A DNA stretch of 64,000 nucleotides from Comamonas fluminis. GTDB lineage: Bacteria; Pseudomonadota; Gammaproteobacteria; Burkholderiales; Burkholderiaceae_C. The translations under genes were made by a program, and so were the position numbers. Positions 47,115 to 55,059 of the stretch are shown here, piece by piece. Where the stretch lies: contig NZ_CP066783.1 of NCBI RefSeq assembly GCF_019186805.1, positions 1,625,501 to 1,689,500 on the forward strand, given 5' to 3'. The notes under the pieces are model-generated. The model was not told where the DNA came from. It saw only the letters and a list, made by a program, of their open reading frames with translations, and ran no database searches. How positions within the stretch are numbered: position 1 is the first letter of the stretch; the number at the start of each line of letters is the position of its first letter.

Positions 47115-47984
47115 ATGGATGAGGCAGACGTCTTGCAGCGAGCCCGAGCCTTCGTGGCAGGCGTCGATACCTCCAACATTCAGACTGACCTTTCTCCGTA
47201 TCTAGCGGCCGCAAATGCCAAGGTTATCAAGGAAGAGATGGGCGCAGGAGAGTCAGGCTCCACCATCACTACCCCCAAAGGCAAGCACATCATTCATGTG
47301 AACTCGCTGGAGCCCGAGAGACGGCAGCGGTTCACCGTGTGCCATGAGCTTGCCCACATCGTGCTTGGACTGCCTTCAAACCATGATGAAGTTCCGTCCT
47401 GGTCGTTCTCAAAGCGGGACCCGAATGAGGTGATGTGCGACCTCTTCGCTGCCGAGCTATTGATGCCGTACCAGCAGTGGCTGAGCAAGATGCCTGAGGG
47501 CTATCCCTCCCTGGAGGTTATTGAGTTCATGGCTACCGAGTTCCAGACCTCATTTCCTGCCGCGGCGTCCCGCTACGCCAACCTGGCGAGGATTCCCTGC
47601 GCATTCGTCACTATGGACAAGGGAAGGGTCCGATATGCGGCACGGTCCACAACCCTACGCCGCGCAAATGCCCGCATCCCTGCCCGGACCCCTGTTCCTC
47701 CGGGATCGGTGGCGTACGACATGAGGGCTAACGGTGTTACTGGAACCCGCGTGGATGAGATTGCTCAGGACGTATGGTTTGAGAACTGGGAAAAGGGTCT
47801 CGACCTGTTCGAACTATCTAGGCACTACCAGCTCACAGACACTACGGTATCGCTCTTATGGTTTGACGAAGAGGATCTGCCAGAAATAGAGGTCACCCGC
47901 TTCGGCACACGCCTCGTGGATGATGGTGGTCTTGCCGAGTTGACTGGAGAGCTTCCCTGGCCGAGTGGGAAGAAGCGTCGGTAG
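47115..47984 (+). CDS. capP: CapP-like ImmA/IrrE zinc metallopeptidase
   Basis: This 289-aa DUF955 protein has the HExxH motif in CHELAHIVLGL (H77, E78, H81) and the third-ligand helix NEVMCDLFAAELLMP. These are the hallmarks of ImmA/IrrE proteases that cleave partner Xre repressors. In CBASS loci CapP is triggered by single-stranded DNA and destroys CapH, turning the operon on. Start follows the capH stop without any gap. C-terminal residues 160-289 are a presumed sensory part (RVDEIAQDVWFENWEKGLDL). Confidence 0.85.
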   Translation: MDEADVLQRARAFVAGVDTSNIQTDLSPYLAAANAKVIKEEMGAGESGSTITTPKGKHIIHVNSLEPERRQRFTVCHELAHIVLGLPSNHDEVPSWSFSKRDPNEVMCDLFAAELLMPYQQWLSKMPEGYPSLEVIEFMATEFQTSFPAAASRYANLARIPCAFVTMDKGRVRYAARSTTLRRANARIPARTPVPPGSVAYDMRANGVTGTRVDEIAQDVWFENWEKGLDLFELSRHYQLTDTTVSLLWFDEEDLPEIEVTRFGTRLVDDGGLAELTGELPWPSGKKRR

Positions 47985-48013
47985 ATTGCCCCTAGTTGAA
48001 TGGTGGTGTGACG

Positions 48014-48661
48014 ATGTCAAACTTTCCTCAGCGGGTGCGCGACAATATTCTTCCGCTCTCCGAAAATCAGACGGTCTCCGAGGCTTTCGATGAATGGGTG
48101 TTTGCCGAGGAAACAATTGACCATGAGCAGCCCGTCGAAGTTTGCCAGCTATGCCAACAGGAGGACCTTCGATACCACTTTCTCATTGAGAACGAGCTGA
48201 ATGGGAATCAGCTCTGGGTGGGTTCGCAGTGCATCTTGAGGTTCGAAGTGGGGGTTTTCGAAGAGGGCCGAAAGCTCTCGCCGAAGGATGCGAAAAGAAA
48301 GCTCAATCAAATCTATCAGAGGATGCGTTTCGATGCCTGTATCAAGGCGTTGGAGCGCGTGGTGGCGACCGAGAACACTGAGATTCTCACGAATGCATGG
48401 GCTTACTACCGTAAGAACGGAAATCTCACTCCCAAGTATGCGTTCGTGGTTTTATGGCGCTTACAAGTACACAAAATCGACCACAGTCCCACCTTCTTCA
48501 AAATATCGTTGAAGACGGCCCGTCATCAGGCGAACCTGGCTGACATGGATCGGTCTCGTGTCCACCTCATCTGGCCAGCACTGACAACCAGCCAGCGCGT
48601 GATCGCTCAGAAATTCGGACACACACCACCGACAGAGCAAGACACTGCCCCATCGTCTTAA
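48014..48661 (+). CDS. Unknown protein with Cys cluster, CapH/CapP operon
   Basis: This 215-aa protein has CQLCQQEDLRYHFLIENE followed by LWVGSQCILRFEVG, a CxxC pair plus a distant Cys that looks like an incomplete zinc-finger knuckle. The middle is helical and charged (KDAKRKLNQIYQRMRFDACI). No signal peptide. It lies 29 nt after capP in the same direction and is the last gene of the island. The same CxxC...VGSxC style occurs in phage and mobile-element proteins, but I cannot name the family. The ATG at 48014 is used; an upstream TTG at 47996 is possible. Confidence 0.72.
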   Translation: MSNFPQRVRDNILPLSENQTVSEAFDEWVFAEETIDHEQPVEVCQLCQQEDLRYHFLIENELNGNQLWVGSQCILRFEVGVFEEGRKLSPKDAKRKLNQIYQRMRFDACIKALERVVATENTEILTNAWAYYRKNGNLTPKYAFVVLWRLQVHKIDHSPTFFKISLKTARHQANLADMDRSRVHLIWPALTTSQRVIAQKFGHTPPTEQDTAPSS

Positions 48662-48662
48662 A

Positions 48663-49074
48663 CCTAGCCTCGGGGGCTGTGTCCCCCTAGGATGGGTATA
48701 AGTTGATGGAGGTTTTCCCCTGCGTCTGCTCTCGGCCTCTGCAGTCGTTCACTGACATCTGACTGACCGGCAGCAACCAGCCTGTAGCTGTCAGAACAGG
48801 TGTTGGACGGGACGAAGAGTTTGTTGAGAACTCTAGCCGTGAGGGCTTCAGTTGCGGCTAAGTTTGTGGTGCTTGATCCTCTTCAAATCCGTGTAGGTCA
48901 CCTTGTTTGGTCATTTTTGTGGCGTGCATGTGCAATAATTCGAACGCTAGCTAATGTCTAAAGCGTTCTAACTCAATCCAGCCTTAAATTTGGACTTTTG
49001 GGGGAACAACGTGGGGAACGTTGGTGTGGAAAAATTTTTTGAAGCCTTTGCTTTCTGCGGGTTTCAAGGAAAGA
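48663..49074. other. Island right end without genes
   Basis: About 410 bp with no supported gene. A hairpin (CGGGGG-CTGTGT-CCCCC within 48663-48692, arms extended by CCTAG/CTAGG-like bases) follows the last CDS and may end its transcript, though no T-run follows. A GGGGGAACA copy is at 49000-49008 and a weaker GGGGAACG at 49013-49020, both before attR. Confidence 0.6.
49000..49020 (+). repeat. Right-end GGGGGAACA pair
   Basis: GGGGGAACA at 49000-49008 and TGGGGAACG ending at 49020 are spaced like the direct pair at 15593-15613 beside the integrase. They lie about 55 nt inside attR, a usual place for arm-type sites. Confidence 0.5.
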
Positions 49075-49098
49075 TTCAATTCCCCCCAGCTCCACCAT
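49075..49098 (+). repeat. attR: right end of island
   Basis: A 24-bp copy identical to 15456-15479, ending at the tmRNA-type CCAT. It is the leftover 3' end of the original ssrA. Confidence 0.9.
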
Positions 49099-49103
49099 CT
49101 CTT

Positions 49104-49132
49104 ACAACCAAGCAAGGCTGGGTTGTGTCTTT
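49104..49132 (+). terminator. Displaced original ssrA terminator
   Basis: ACAACC and GGTTGT pair, with AGC/GCT inside, then GTCTTTCT. It lies 6 nt past attR, where the ssrA terminator would have been before integration. Confidence 0.5.
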
Positions 49133-49209
49133 CTGCCCGTAGCTCAGTTGGATAGAGCAACAGCCTTCTAAGCTGTGGGTCACAGGTTCGATCCCTGTCG
49201 GGCAGGCCA
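49133..49209 (+). tRNA. tRNA-Arg (UCU)
   Basis: The cloverleaf is clear: acceptor CTGCCCG/CGGGCAG, D-arm GCTC/GAGC, anticodon stem ACAGC/GCTGT around CTTCTAA (anticodon TCT) and T-arm ACAGG/CCTGT with TTCGATC. G plus encoded CCA follow. It reads AGA codons. It lies just outside attR. Confidence 0.95.
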
Positions 49210-49216
49210 GTTCTTC

Positions 49217-49260
49217 CAAACAAAAAACCGCCGGTGCTTTTGCACGGCGGTTTTTTGTTT
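49217..49260. terminator. Bidirectional terminator after tRNA-Arg
   Basis: AAACAAAAAACCGCCGGTGC-TTTT-GCACGGCGG followed by TTTTTTGTTT; symmetric A and T runs let it end both tRNA-Arg and the convergent carboxypeptidase gene. Confidence 0.9.
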
Positions 49261-49312
49261 GGTGATCAACACGCCTCAGTCAGAGGGTATTGATTGCGCA
49301 AAGCACTGCGCT

Positions 49313-51049
49313 TTATTCCATTTCCTCTTCAAAGACGACTGAAGGCGTTGCGACGATGCGTGCAATGTCAGATGGCATCGTGATCAGGTGCTTGTACATA
49401 TAGCTGTGCTGTGTATCGGGCTCCAGCGCAGCGGCCACAAGGTTGGCTTTGGCTTGATTCAGAGAGATGTAGTAGCTGCCTGAGGGTGTATCAATGGCGC
49501 CACGGGTGAGTCCCCAGTTGTTGGCCGATTGCGACTGATAGCGGTCGGCCAGCATCTGGCCGGGTTCAGCAATTTGCATGATTTGAACGCCCTGCATACG
49601 CAGGCGCTCGATTGACTGGCCTGCACCCGCAGAAACCCAGTAGCCGCAGGGGCGTGGGCGTGTCTGGCCGGGCTTGAGGACCAAGGAGGAGTTCCAGTCC
49701 ACGCGGGCTTGAAGTTCCTGGCCTGAATCAGCCTGAAGCATGCTGATGGTGCGTTGCTCGGGTGTTTGCTGGGTTTGAATAGTCACCGTTCCACGGCATG
49801 CCTGAGATGCAATATCTCGGGTGACGAAGGATTCCACTTGATTGAGATTCTTGGCTTTTGCCGCAGCGCTGCGCAATGCGCTGTTTGCTGCGGTGACCAG
49901 GCTATGCACACGGCGCTGGATGTGCAGACGGCCGAGGTCGGAGCCTCGGCTGGCAATCATGAGTGAGGCTGTATTTTTCAGACTGTTTGCATTGATCAAG
50001 CTATCGGCATCAGTGCTGGCCATCGACAGCGATTTGTCTGCGGGCTGCGCGCTGGCTTCGTAGTACCAGTCGTTGGTGATATCTGACTGGTTCAGGGCAT
50101 TGCGCATGGGTTCTGCGAACCATTCGCGTGCTGCCTTGATGACAAATTCGTGGTTGTTCGCGGTGCTGGCTGGCTGCACCAGCAGGTCGTAGCGTTGCAC
50201 AGCCTGAAACTTTTGCAGAAATGGGCCGGCGGCTGCGTATTCGCGCAGGTCCAGCAAGGCCACGGGGCGGTAGTTGCGTGTGAGCTTTGCAAGAGCCTGT
50301 GCTTCCGGGGTGCTCAGAATCAGGTGGTCACGCGCGAGGTCGGTTCCATCTGCAGTCAGCTGACTTGAGGTTTGTGCGCCATCAGGGTTGGCTCTGGGCA
50401 CGATGATGATGTTGATTTGCTGCAGCAGTGGGGACAGCAGGCCGCCCTGGCCGAGTTCGCGGGCGATAGCCAGCAAGGCTTCTGCCGAAGCGGGTTCATC
50501 GCCGTGCTGCTGGCCGACCAGTAAAACGGTAGGCTTGCCATTGCTGTTGAGGGCGGTGGCCTGGGTGCTTTGCCCCTGCGTGGCAATCAGGGCAAGTATT
50601 GGCAGGCCACGCTGCGAGGTGCCAATCGTTGCCAGTTCCATGCGTTGACCAGGGGCAGCTTTGCTCGTCAGAGACTGCAAAAGCCCAGTCATTTCTGCCT
50701 GCGTGGTGAACTGCTGCCGGCCTTCGGTCAGGCCGGGCGTTTCATAGCGCACCGAAGGATCGGGAAAGCGTGCTTCGATGGCTGGGTTGTATGGCAAAGG
50801 TGTCAGCTGCTTGCTGGCTGCAATGGGCTGGCTGACTGCGGGGCTGGGCGCCGGGGTGCTGGTGCTGGGTTGAGGAGCGGTGCGTACCGCAGGCGCTGCA
50901 GATGTGCCATTCCACACGGGCAACTGAACATTGGCACAGGCAGTCAGAAGGCAGGCCATGGCCACAGCCGTGAACCTGAGCATACCGCCAGCCCATTGTG
51001 TGGGCGTATTTACAGCATGAGTGGACACGGATGTGGTGGATGACGTCAT
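49313..51049 (-). CDS. M14 family zinc carboxypeptidase, probable lipoprotein
   Basis: This 578-aa protein has a hydrophobic signal ending in a lipobox (MACLLTAC then ANVQ) and a Pro/Ala/Thr-rich linker. A peptidase M14 domain from about residue 125 carries the zinc motif VGQQHGDEPASAEALLAI (HxxE) and IVPRANPDGA. It should cleave C-terminal residues of peptides in the periplasm or at the outer membrane. The start at 51049 is the first methionine before the signal; no good ribosome site is seen. The same-strand neighbour is the RNA helicase, separated by a strong terminator. Confidence 0.85.
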   Translation of the reverse strand: MTSSTTSVSTHAVNTPTQWAGGMLRFTAVAMACLLTACANVQLPVWNGTSAAPAVRTAPQPSTSTPAPSPAVSQPIAASKQLTPLPYNPAIEARFPDPSVRYETPGLTEGRQQFTTQAEMTGLLQSLTSKAAPGQRMELATIGTSQRGLPILALIATQGQSTQATALNSNGKPTVLLVGQQHGDEPASAEALLAIARELGQGGLLSPLLQQINIIIVPRANPDGAQTSSQLTADGTDLARDHLILSTPEAQALAKLTRNYRPVALLDLREYAAAGPFLQKFQAVQRYDLLVQPASTANNHEFVIKAAREWFAEPMRNALNQSDITNDWYYEASAQPADKSLSMASTDADSLINANSLKNTASLMIASRGSDLGRLHIQRRVHSLVTAANSALRSAAAKAKNLNQVESFVTRDIASQACRGTVTIQTQQTPEQRTISMLQADSGQELQARVDWNSSLVLKPGQTRPRPCGYWVSAGAGQSIERLRMQGVQIMQIAEPGQMLADRYQSQSANNWGLTRGAIDTPSGSYYISLNQAKANLVAAALEPDTQHSYMYKHLITMPSDIARIVATPSVVFEEEME

Positions 51050-51181
51050 AGTTTTATCAGAGGTGGATAAACGAGCATGCCTGCAGCGGCGGGCGCGGAT
51101 ACAAGCTTCGCACACCTGTGGGGGATGTTAGACCTGCAGCCTTGCGAGGGGCTGTCAGCACAATGACCCAGCTGGGTTCAG

Positions 51182-51223
51182 AAAAAAGGAAAAGGGGCTG
51201 CAATATGACCTATTGCAGCCCCT
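51182..51223 (-). terminator. RNA helicase terminator
   Basis: A perfect 13-bp stem (AGGGGCTGCAATA / TATTGCAGCCCCT, loop 5) followed on the minus strand by TTTTCCTTTTTTC, about 26 nt past the helicase stop. Confidence 0.93.
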
Positions 51224-51249
51224 CGGGTTACCGGGGCGGGAGCGAAGGA

Positions 51250-53082
51250 TTAACGACCGAAGCCGCCACCGAAGCCACCGCGGTTTCCGCCACGGTTGCC
51301 ACCGCCGCTGAAGCCGCCTCGGCCACCGCCAAAGCCGCCACGGCGACCGCGATCGGCCATGCTGTCAACGCTGGTGCGCATGGGGTCTGGCTGGCCGCCA
51401 TTGCTGCCGCGCGCGGCATTGTTGCGGGCGTGGCCCAGTTGTGTGCCCAGGTGTGCATCGGGGCGTGGAGGCTGGTCTTCGTAGCGGCCGCCGCGTTCGC
51501 GTTCACCAAACTGGCGGGCTGGGCCGCGCTTGGCTGGGCGTTGCTGCTGGTCATTTTGCGGACGTGGGCCGCGATCGGATTGACCGAACGAAGTGCGATC
51601 CTGTGACTGGTTGCGGTCTCCGCCTTGGCTGCCCTGACCACCCTGACTGCGCTGGTGGGTGCGATTGTTGTTACGGGGCTTGTTGTGCTGGCGTGGGGGG
51701 CGCTGGCTTTCAGATCCTGCGTCGCCCTGGGCTTCGCCTGCACCTTGTACGTCAGCGGCAGGGCGGCGGTTGCCGCGGCCACGCTCACCACCGGTGGCCT
51801 TGTTGGTGCGAATGCGCTCCATCATTTCCTGACGGGCAGCCTTGGCAGCAGCCTGCATCACATCGCGGCTTGGTGGTTTGCCTGCGCCGCCCCACAGGGT
51901 CTGGCGGCCCATGGCGATGGGCTCGGCCACTTCACCTTCTTCAGGGCCGAAGCCTTCGAGCGGTGCCACAGGAATTTCCTGCTTGGTAAAGCGCTCGATG
52001 TCCATCATGAAGCCTTCTTCGTCCATGCAGACCAGGCTGACGGCATTGCCTTCGCGGCCAGCACGGCCTGTACGGCCAATGCGGTGCACATAGTCTTCCG
52101 AGATATTGGGAATCTCGTAGTTCACGACGTTGGGCAGCTCATCAATGTCGATGCCGCGTGCTGCAATATCTGTAGCTACCAGTGCACGCAGTTCGCCGGT
52201 CTTGAAGCCTTCCAGGGCCTGAGTACGGGCGCTCTGGCTCTTGTTGCCGTGCAGGGCCATGGCGCTGACGCCATTCTTGGTCAGGTACTCGGCCACATTG
52301 TTGGCGCCGAACTTGGTGCGGGTGAAGACCAGCACCTGGCTCCAGTTGTTTTCCTGAATGATGTGCAGCAGAACCTGCTTTTTCTTGCCGCGACCCACGG
52401 GGTGGATCACCTGCTTGATGCGCTGCACGGTGGTGTTGCGAGGTGTGACCTGGATGGACTGCGGGTTCTTCAGCAGGCCATTGGCCAGTTCGCGGATTTC
52501 GTCGCTGAAGGTGGCGGAGAACAGCAGGCTTTGCTTGTCCTTGGGCACCAGCGCCAGCACCTTTTTCACGTCGTGGATGAAGCCCATGTCCAGCATGCGG
52601 TCGGCTTCGTCCAGAATCAGCATTTCAACGGTGGACAGGTCCATGAAACCCTGGCCTGCCAGATCGAGCAGACGGCCGGGGGTGGCGACGAGCACGTCCA
52701 CGCCTTTTTCAATGCGGGCGATCTGTGGCTTCATGCCAACACCCCCGAAGATGACGGTGGAGTTGATGTCCAGGTGCTTGGCGTAGTTGCGCAGGTTTTC
52801 TTCGACCTGAGCCGCCAGTTCGCGTGTGGGCGTCAGCACCAGAGCGCGAATGCCCTTGCCGCCAAATCTGTTCTTGGGCGCGGTGCCATTGCTCAGGCGC
52901 TGCAGCATGGGCAGGGTGAACGCTGCGGTCTTGCCGGTGCCAGTCTGAGCGCCGGCCAGCAGATCGTGGCCTGCCAGCACCAGAGGGATGGCCTGTGCCT
53001 GAATAGGGGTCGGGTTCTCATAACCCTGTTCTTGTACGGCCTTGAGAATGGCTGGAGCCAGATTCAGTTCTTCAAATGTCAT
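51250..53082 (-). CDS. rhlE: DEAD-box RNA helicase, RhlE-like
   Basis: This 610-aa helicase starts MTFEELNLAPAILKAVQEQG (Q motif follows) and has AGAQTGTGKTAAFTLPML, LDEADRMLDMGF (DEAD), LLFSATFSDE (SAT) and YVHRIGRTGRAGREGNA. From residue about 425 a long low-complexity tail rich in Arg, Gln, Asn and Gly ends with RGG-like repeats (GFGGGRGGFSGGGNRGGNRG). RhlE-type helicases remodel RNA in ribosome assembly and mRNA decay. The tail is probably an RNA-binding or condensate-forming region. Confidence 0.92.
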   Translation of the reverse strand: MTFEELNLAPAILKAVQEQGYENPTPIQAQAIPLVLAGHDLLAGAQTGTGKTAAFTLPMLQRLSNGTAPKNRFGGKGIRALVLTPTRELAAQVEENLRNYAKHLDINSTVIFGGVGMKPQIARIEKGVDVLVATPGRLLDLAGQGFMDLSTVEMLILDEADRMLDMGFIHDVKKVLALVPKDKQSLLFSATFSDEIRELANGLLKNPQSIQVTPRNTTVQRIKQVIHPVGRGKKKQVLLHIIQENNWSQVLVFTRTKFGANNVAEYLTKNGVSAMALHGNKSQSARTQALEGFKTGELRALVATDIAARGIDIDELPNVVNYEIPNISEDYVHRIGRTGRAGREGNAVSLVCMDEEGFMMDIERFTKQEIPVAPLEGFGPEEGEVAEPIAMGRQTLWGGAGKPPSRDVMQAAAKAARQEMMERIRTNKATGGERGRGNRRPAADVQGAGEAQGDAGSESQRPPRQHNKPRNNNRTHQRSQGGQGSQGGDRNQSQDRTSFGQSDRGPRPQNDQQQRPAKRGPARQFGERERGGRYEDQPPRPDAHLGTQLGHARNNAARGSNGGQPDPMRTSVDSMADRGRRGGFGGGRGGFSGGGNRGGNRGGFGGGFGR

Positions 53083-53349
53083 TTGTGATCAGTTGCGCCA
53101 ATCCTGGGCGCGGGGTATCAGCCTGTCGTGGCGGCCCGTGGGGCTGCCTGGCCAGTTGTAGGCAGATAAAGTTTGCGTGTTGGGAGCCCGGAAACGCTTC
53201 CTTTGTCCCCAGCTGAAGTGCTGCTGCAGCAGGCAACTGGACGCCTATTGCGAGGGGTATTGTCGCATGCACCGATAATCATGGTTTGTTTGCCGTGCAA
53301 AGCGGCACGTTTTTTTGCATAAATCCAAGTAACTCAAAGCAATTCGGAC

Positions 53350-55011
53350 ATGGCTCAATACGTTTTTTCGATGAATCAGCTGACCAAGACGGTGCCGCCC
53401 AAGCGCCAGATCTTGAAAGGCATTTCACTGAGTTTCTTCCCTGGCGCCAAGATTGGCGTGCTGGGCCTGAACGGCTCGGGCAAGTCTTCGCTGCTGAAAA
53501 TCATGGCAGGCGTGGACAAGGAGTACGAGGGCGAGGCCATCCCCATGCAGGGCCTGTCCATTGGCTATCTGCCTCAGGAGCCACAACTCAATCCTGAGCA
53601 CACCGTGCGTCAGGCGGTGGAAGAGGCCATGGCCGAAGTGAATAACGCCAAGGCCCGCCTGGAAGAGGTGTACGCCGCTTACGCTGAAGAAGATGCCGAC
53701 TTTGATGCGCTGGCCGCCGAGCAGGGCGAGCTGGAAGCCATCATTGCCGCTGCTGGCACCGATTCCGAGCACCAACTGGAAATCGCTGCTGACGCGCTGC
53801 GTCTGCCCGCTTGGGATGCCATCGTGGGTCAGCTCTCCGGTGGTGAAAAGCGCCGTGTGGCCCTGTGCAAGCTGCTGTTGTCAAAGCCCGACATGCTGCT
53901 GCTGGACGAACCCACCAACCACTTGGACGCTGAATCCGTGGACTGGCTGGAGCAGTTCCTGCACCGCTTTACCGGCACCGTGGTGGCCATTACCCACGAC
54001 CGTTACTTCCTGGATAACGCCGCTGAGTGGATTCTGGAACTGGACCGTGGCCACGGCATTCCCTACAAGGGCAACTATTCCGACTGGCTGATCCAGAAGG
54101 GCAACCGTCTGGAAGCCGAACAAAAGGGTGAAGAAGCCCGTGCCAAGGCCTTGAAGAAGGAACTGGAATGGGTGCGCCAGAACGCCAAGGGTCGTCAGGC
54201 CAAGTCCAAGGCCCGTATTGCCCGCTTTGAAGAGCTGAGCGATTACGAATACCAGCAGCGCAATGAAACACAGGAAATCTTCATTCCTGTGGCCGAGCGT
54301 CTGGGTAGCAAGGTTATCGAGTTCAAGAACGTCTCCAAGGCTTTTGGTGACCGCGTGCTGATCGACAACCTGTCCATGAACATTCCTGCTGGCGCCATCG
54401 TCGGCATCATCGGCCCTAACGGCGCAGGTAAGTCCACGCTGTTCAAGCTGATTGCAGGCAAGGAACAGCCCGATAGCGGTGAGGTCGAAATCGGCCAGAC
54501 CGTGAAGATGGCCTTTGTGGACCAGAACCGTGATGCGCTGGCCAATGAAAAGACGGTGTGGGAAGACATCTCCGGTGGTCTGGACATCATCAACGTGGGC
54601 AAGTTCCAGATGGCCTCGCGTGCCTACGCCGGCCGCTTCAACTTCAACGGCCAGGACCAGCAAAAGAAGGTCGGCAACCTCTCCGGTGGTGAGCGCGGTC
54701 GTCTGCACCTGGCCAAGACCTTGATTCAGGGCGGCAACGTGCTGCTGCTGGACGAGCCCTCGAACGACTTGGACGTGGAAACCCTGCGTGCCCTGGAAGA
54801 TGCGCTGCTGGAGTACGCCGGCACCGTGATGGTGATCTCTCACGATCGCTGGTTCCTGGACCGTATTGCCACGCACATTCTGGCGGCTGAAGGCGACTCT
54901 CAGTGGGTGTTTTTTGACGGTAACTACCAAGAGTACGAAGCCGATAAAAAGAAACGACTGGGTGAAGAAGGCGCTGCTCCTAAGCGCATGCGTTACAAAG
55001 CGTTGAAGTAA
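53350..55011 (+). CDS. ettA: Energy-dependent translational throttle protein EttA (ABC-F)
   Basis: This 553-aa ABC-F ATPase has two nucleotide-binding domains: Walker A GLNGSGKSSLLKIMAG and GPNGAGKSTLFKLIAG, signatures QLSGGEKRRVALCKLL and NLSGGERGRLHLAKT, and Walker B LLLDEPTNHLDAES and LLLDEPSNDLDVET. The inter-domain arm is short, as in EttA. It binds the ribosomal E site and gates the first elongation cycles by energy state. Length equals that of E. coli EttA. It starts 268 bp after the RNA helicase on the opposite strand. Confidence 0.95.
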   Translation: MAQYVFSMNQLTKTVPPKRQILKGISLSFFPGAKIGVLGLNGSGKSSLLKIMAGVDKEYEGEAIPMQGLSIGYLPQEPQLNPEHTVRQAVEEAMAEVNNAKARLEEVYAAYAEEDADFDALAAEQGELEAIIAAAGTDSEHQLEIAADALRLPAWDAIVGQLSGGEKRRVALCKLLLSKPDMLLLDEPTNHLDAESVDWLEQFLHRFTGTVVAITHDRYFLDNAAEWILELDRGHGIPYKGNYSDWLIQKGNRLEAEQKGEEARAKALKKELEWVRQNAKGRQAKSKARIARFEELSDYEYQQRNETQEIFIPVAERLGSKVIEFKNVSKAFGDRVLIDNLSMNIPAGAIVGIIGPNGAGKSTLFKLIAGKEQPDSGEVEIGQTVKMAFVDQNRDALANEKTVWEDISGGLDIINVGKFQMASRAYAGRFNFNGQDQQKKVGNLSGGERGRLHLAKTLIQGGNVLLLDEPSNDLDVETLRALEDALLEYAGTVMVISHDRWFLDRIATHILAAEGDSQWVFFDGNYQEYEADKKKRLGEEGAAPKRMRYKALK

Positions 55012-55059
55012 GCATCAAAATGTCTCCAGCTTCGGCTGGAACAGGTATTCTTGCGAGCT

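Larger units (their letters stand above)
15456..49098. mobile_element. 33.6-kb genomic island integrated in ssrA
   Basis: The element is bounded by 24-bp identical direct repeats, one forming the ssrA 3' end. It holds a P4-type integrase next to the left repeat, an RDF-like gene, AlpA-like and replication-like genes, and two large defence clusters. Inside, base composition is mixed and several stretches (around 24.0-25.0 kb, 36.7-40.5 kb) are clearly more AT-rich than the flanks. No conjugation or capsid genes were recognised, so it looks like a mobilisable or satellite-like integrative element, or a decayed one. After excision the flanks would join ssrA to the tRNA-Arg region. Confidence 0.9.

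Noticed and set aside
48984..49223. A minus-strand frame with DRDRTCDPQLRRLLLYPTEL
   Set aside because: It is the well known false protein read from the strand opposite a tRNA gene (tRNA-Arg here).
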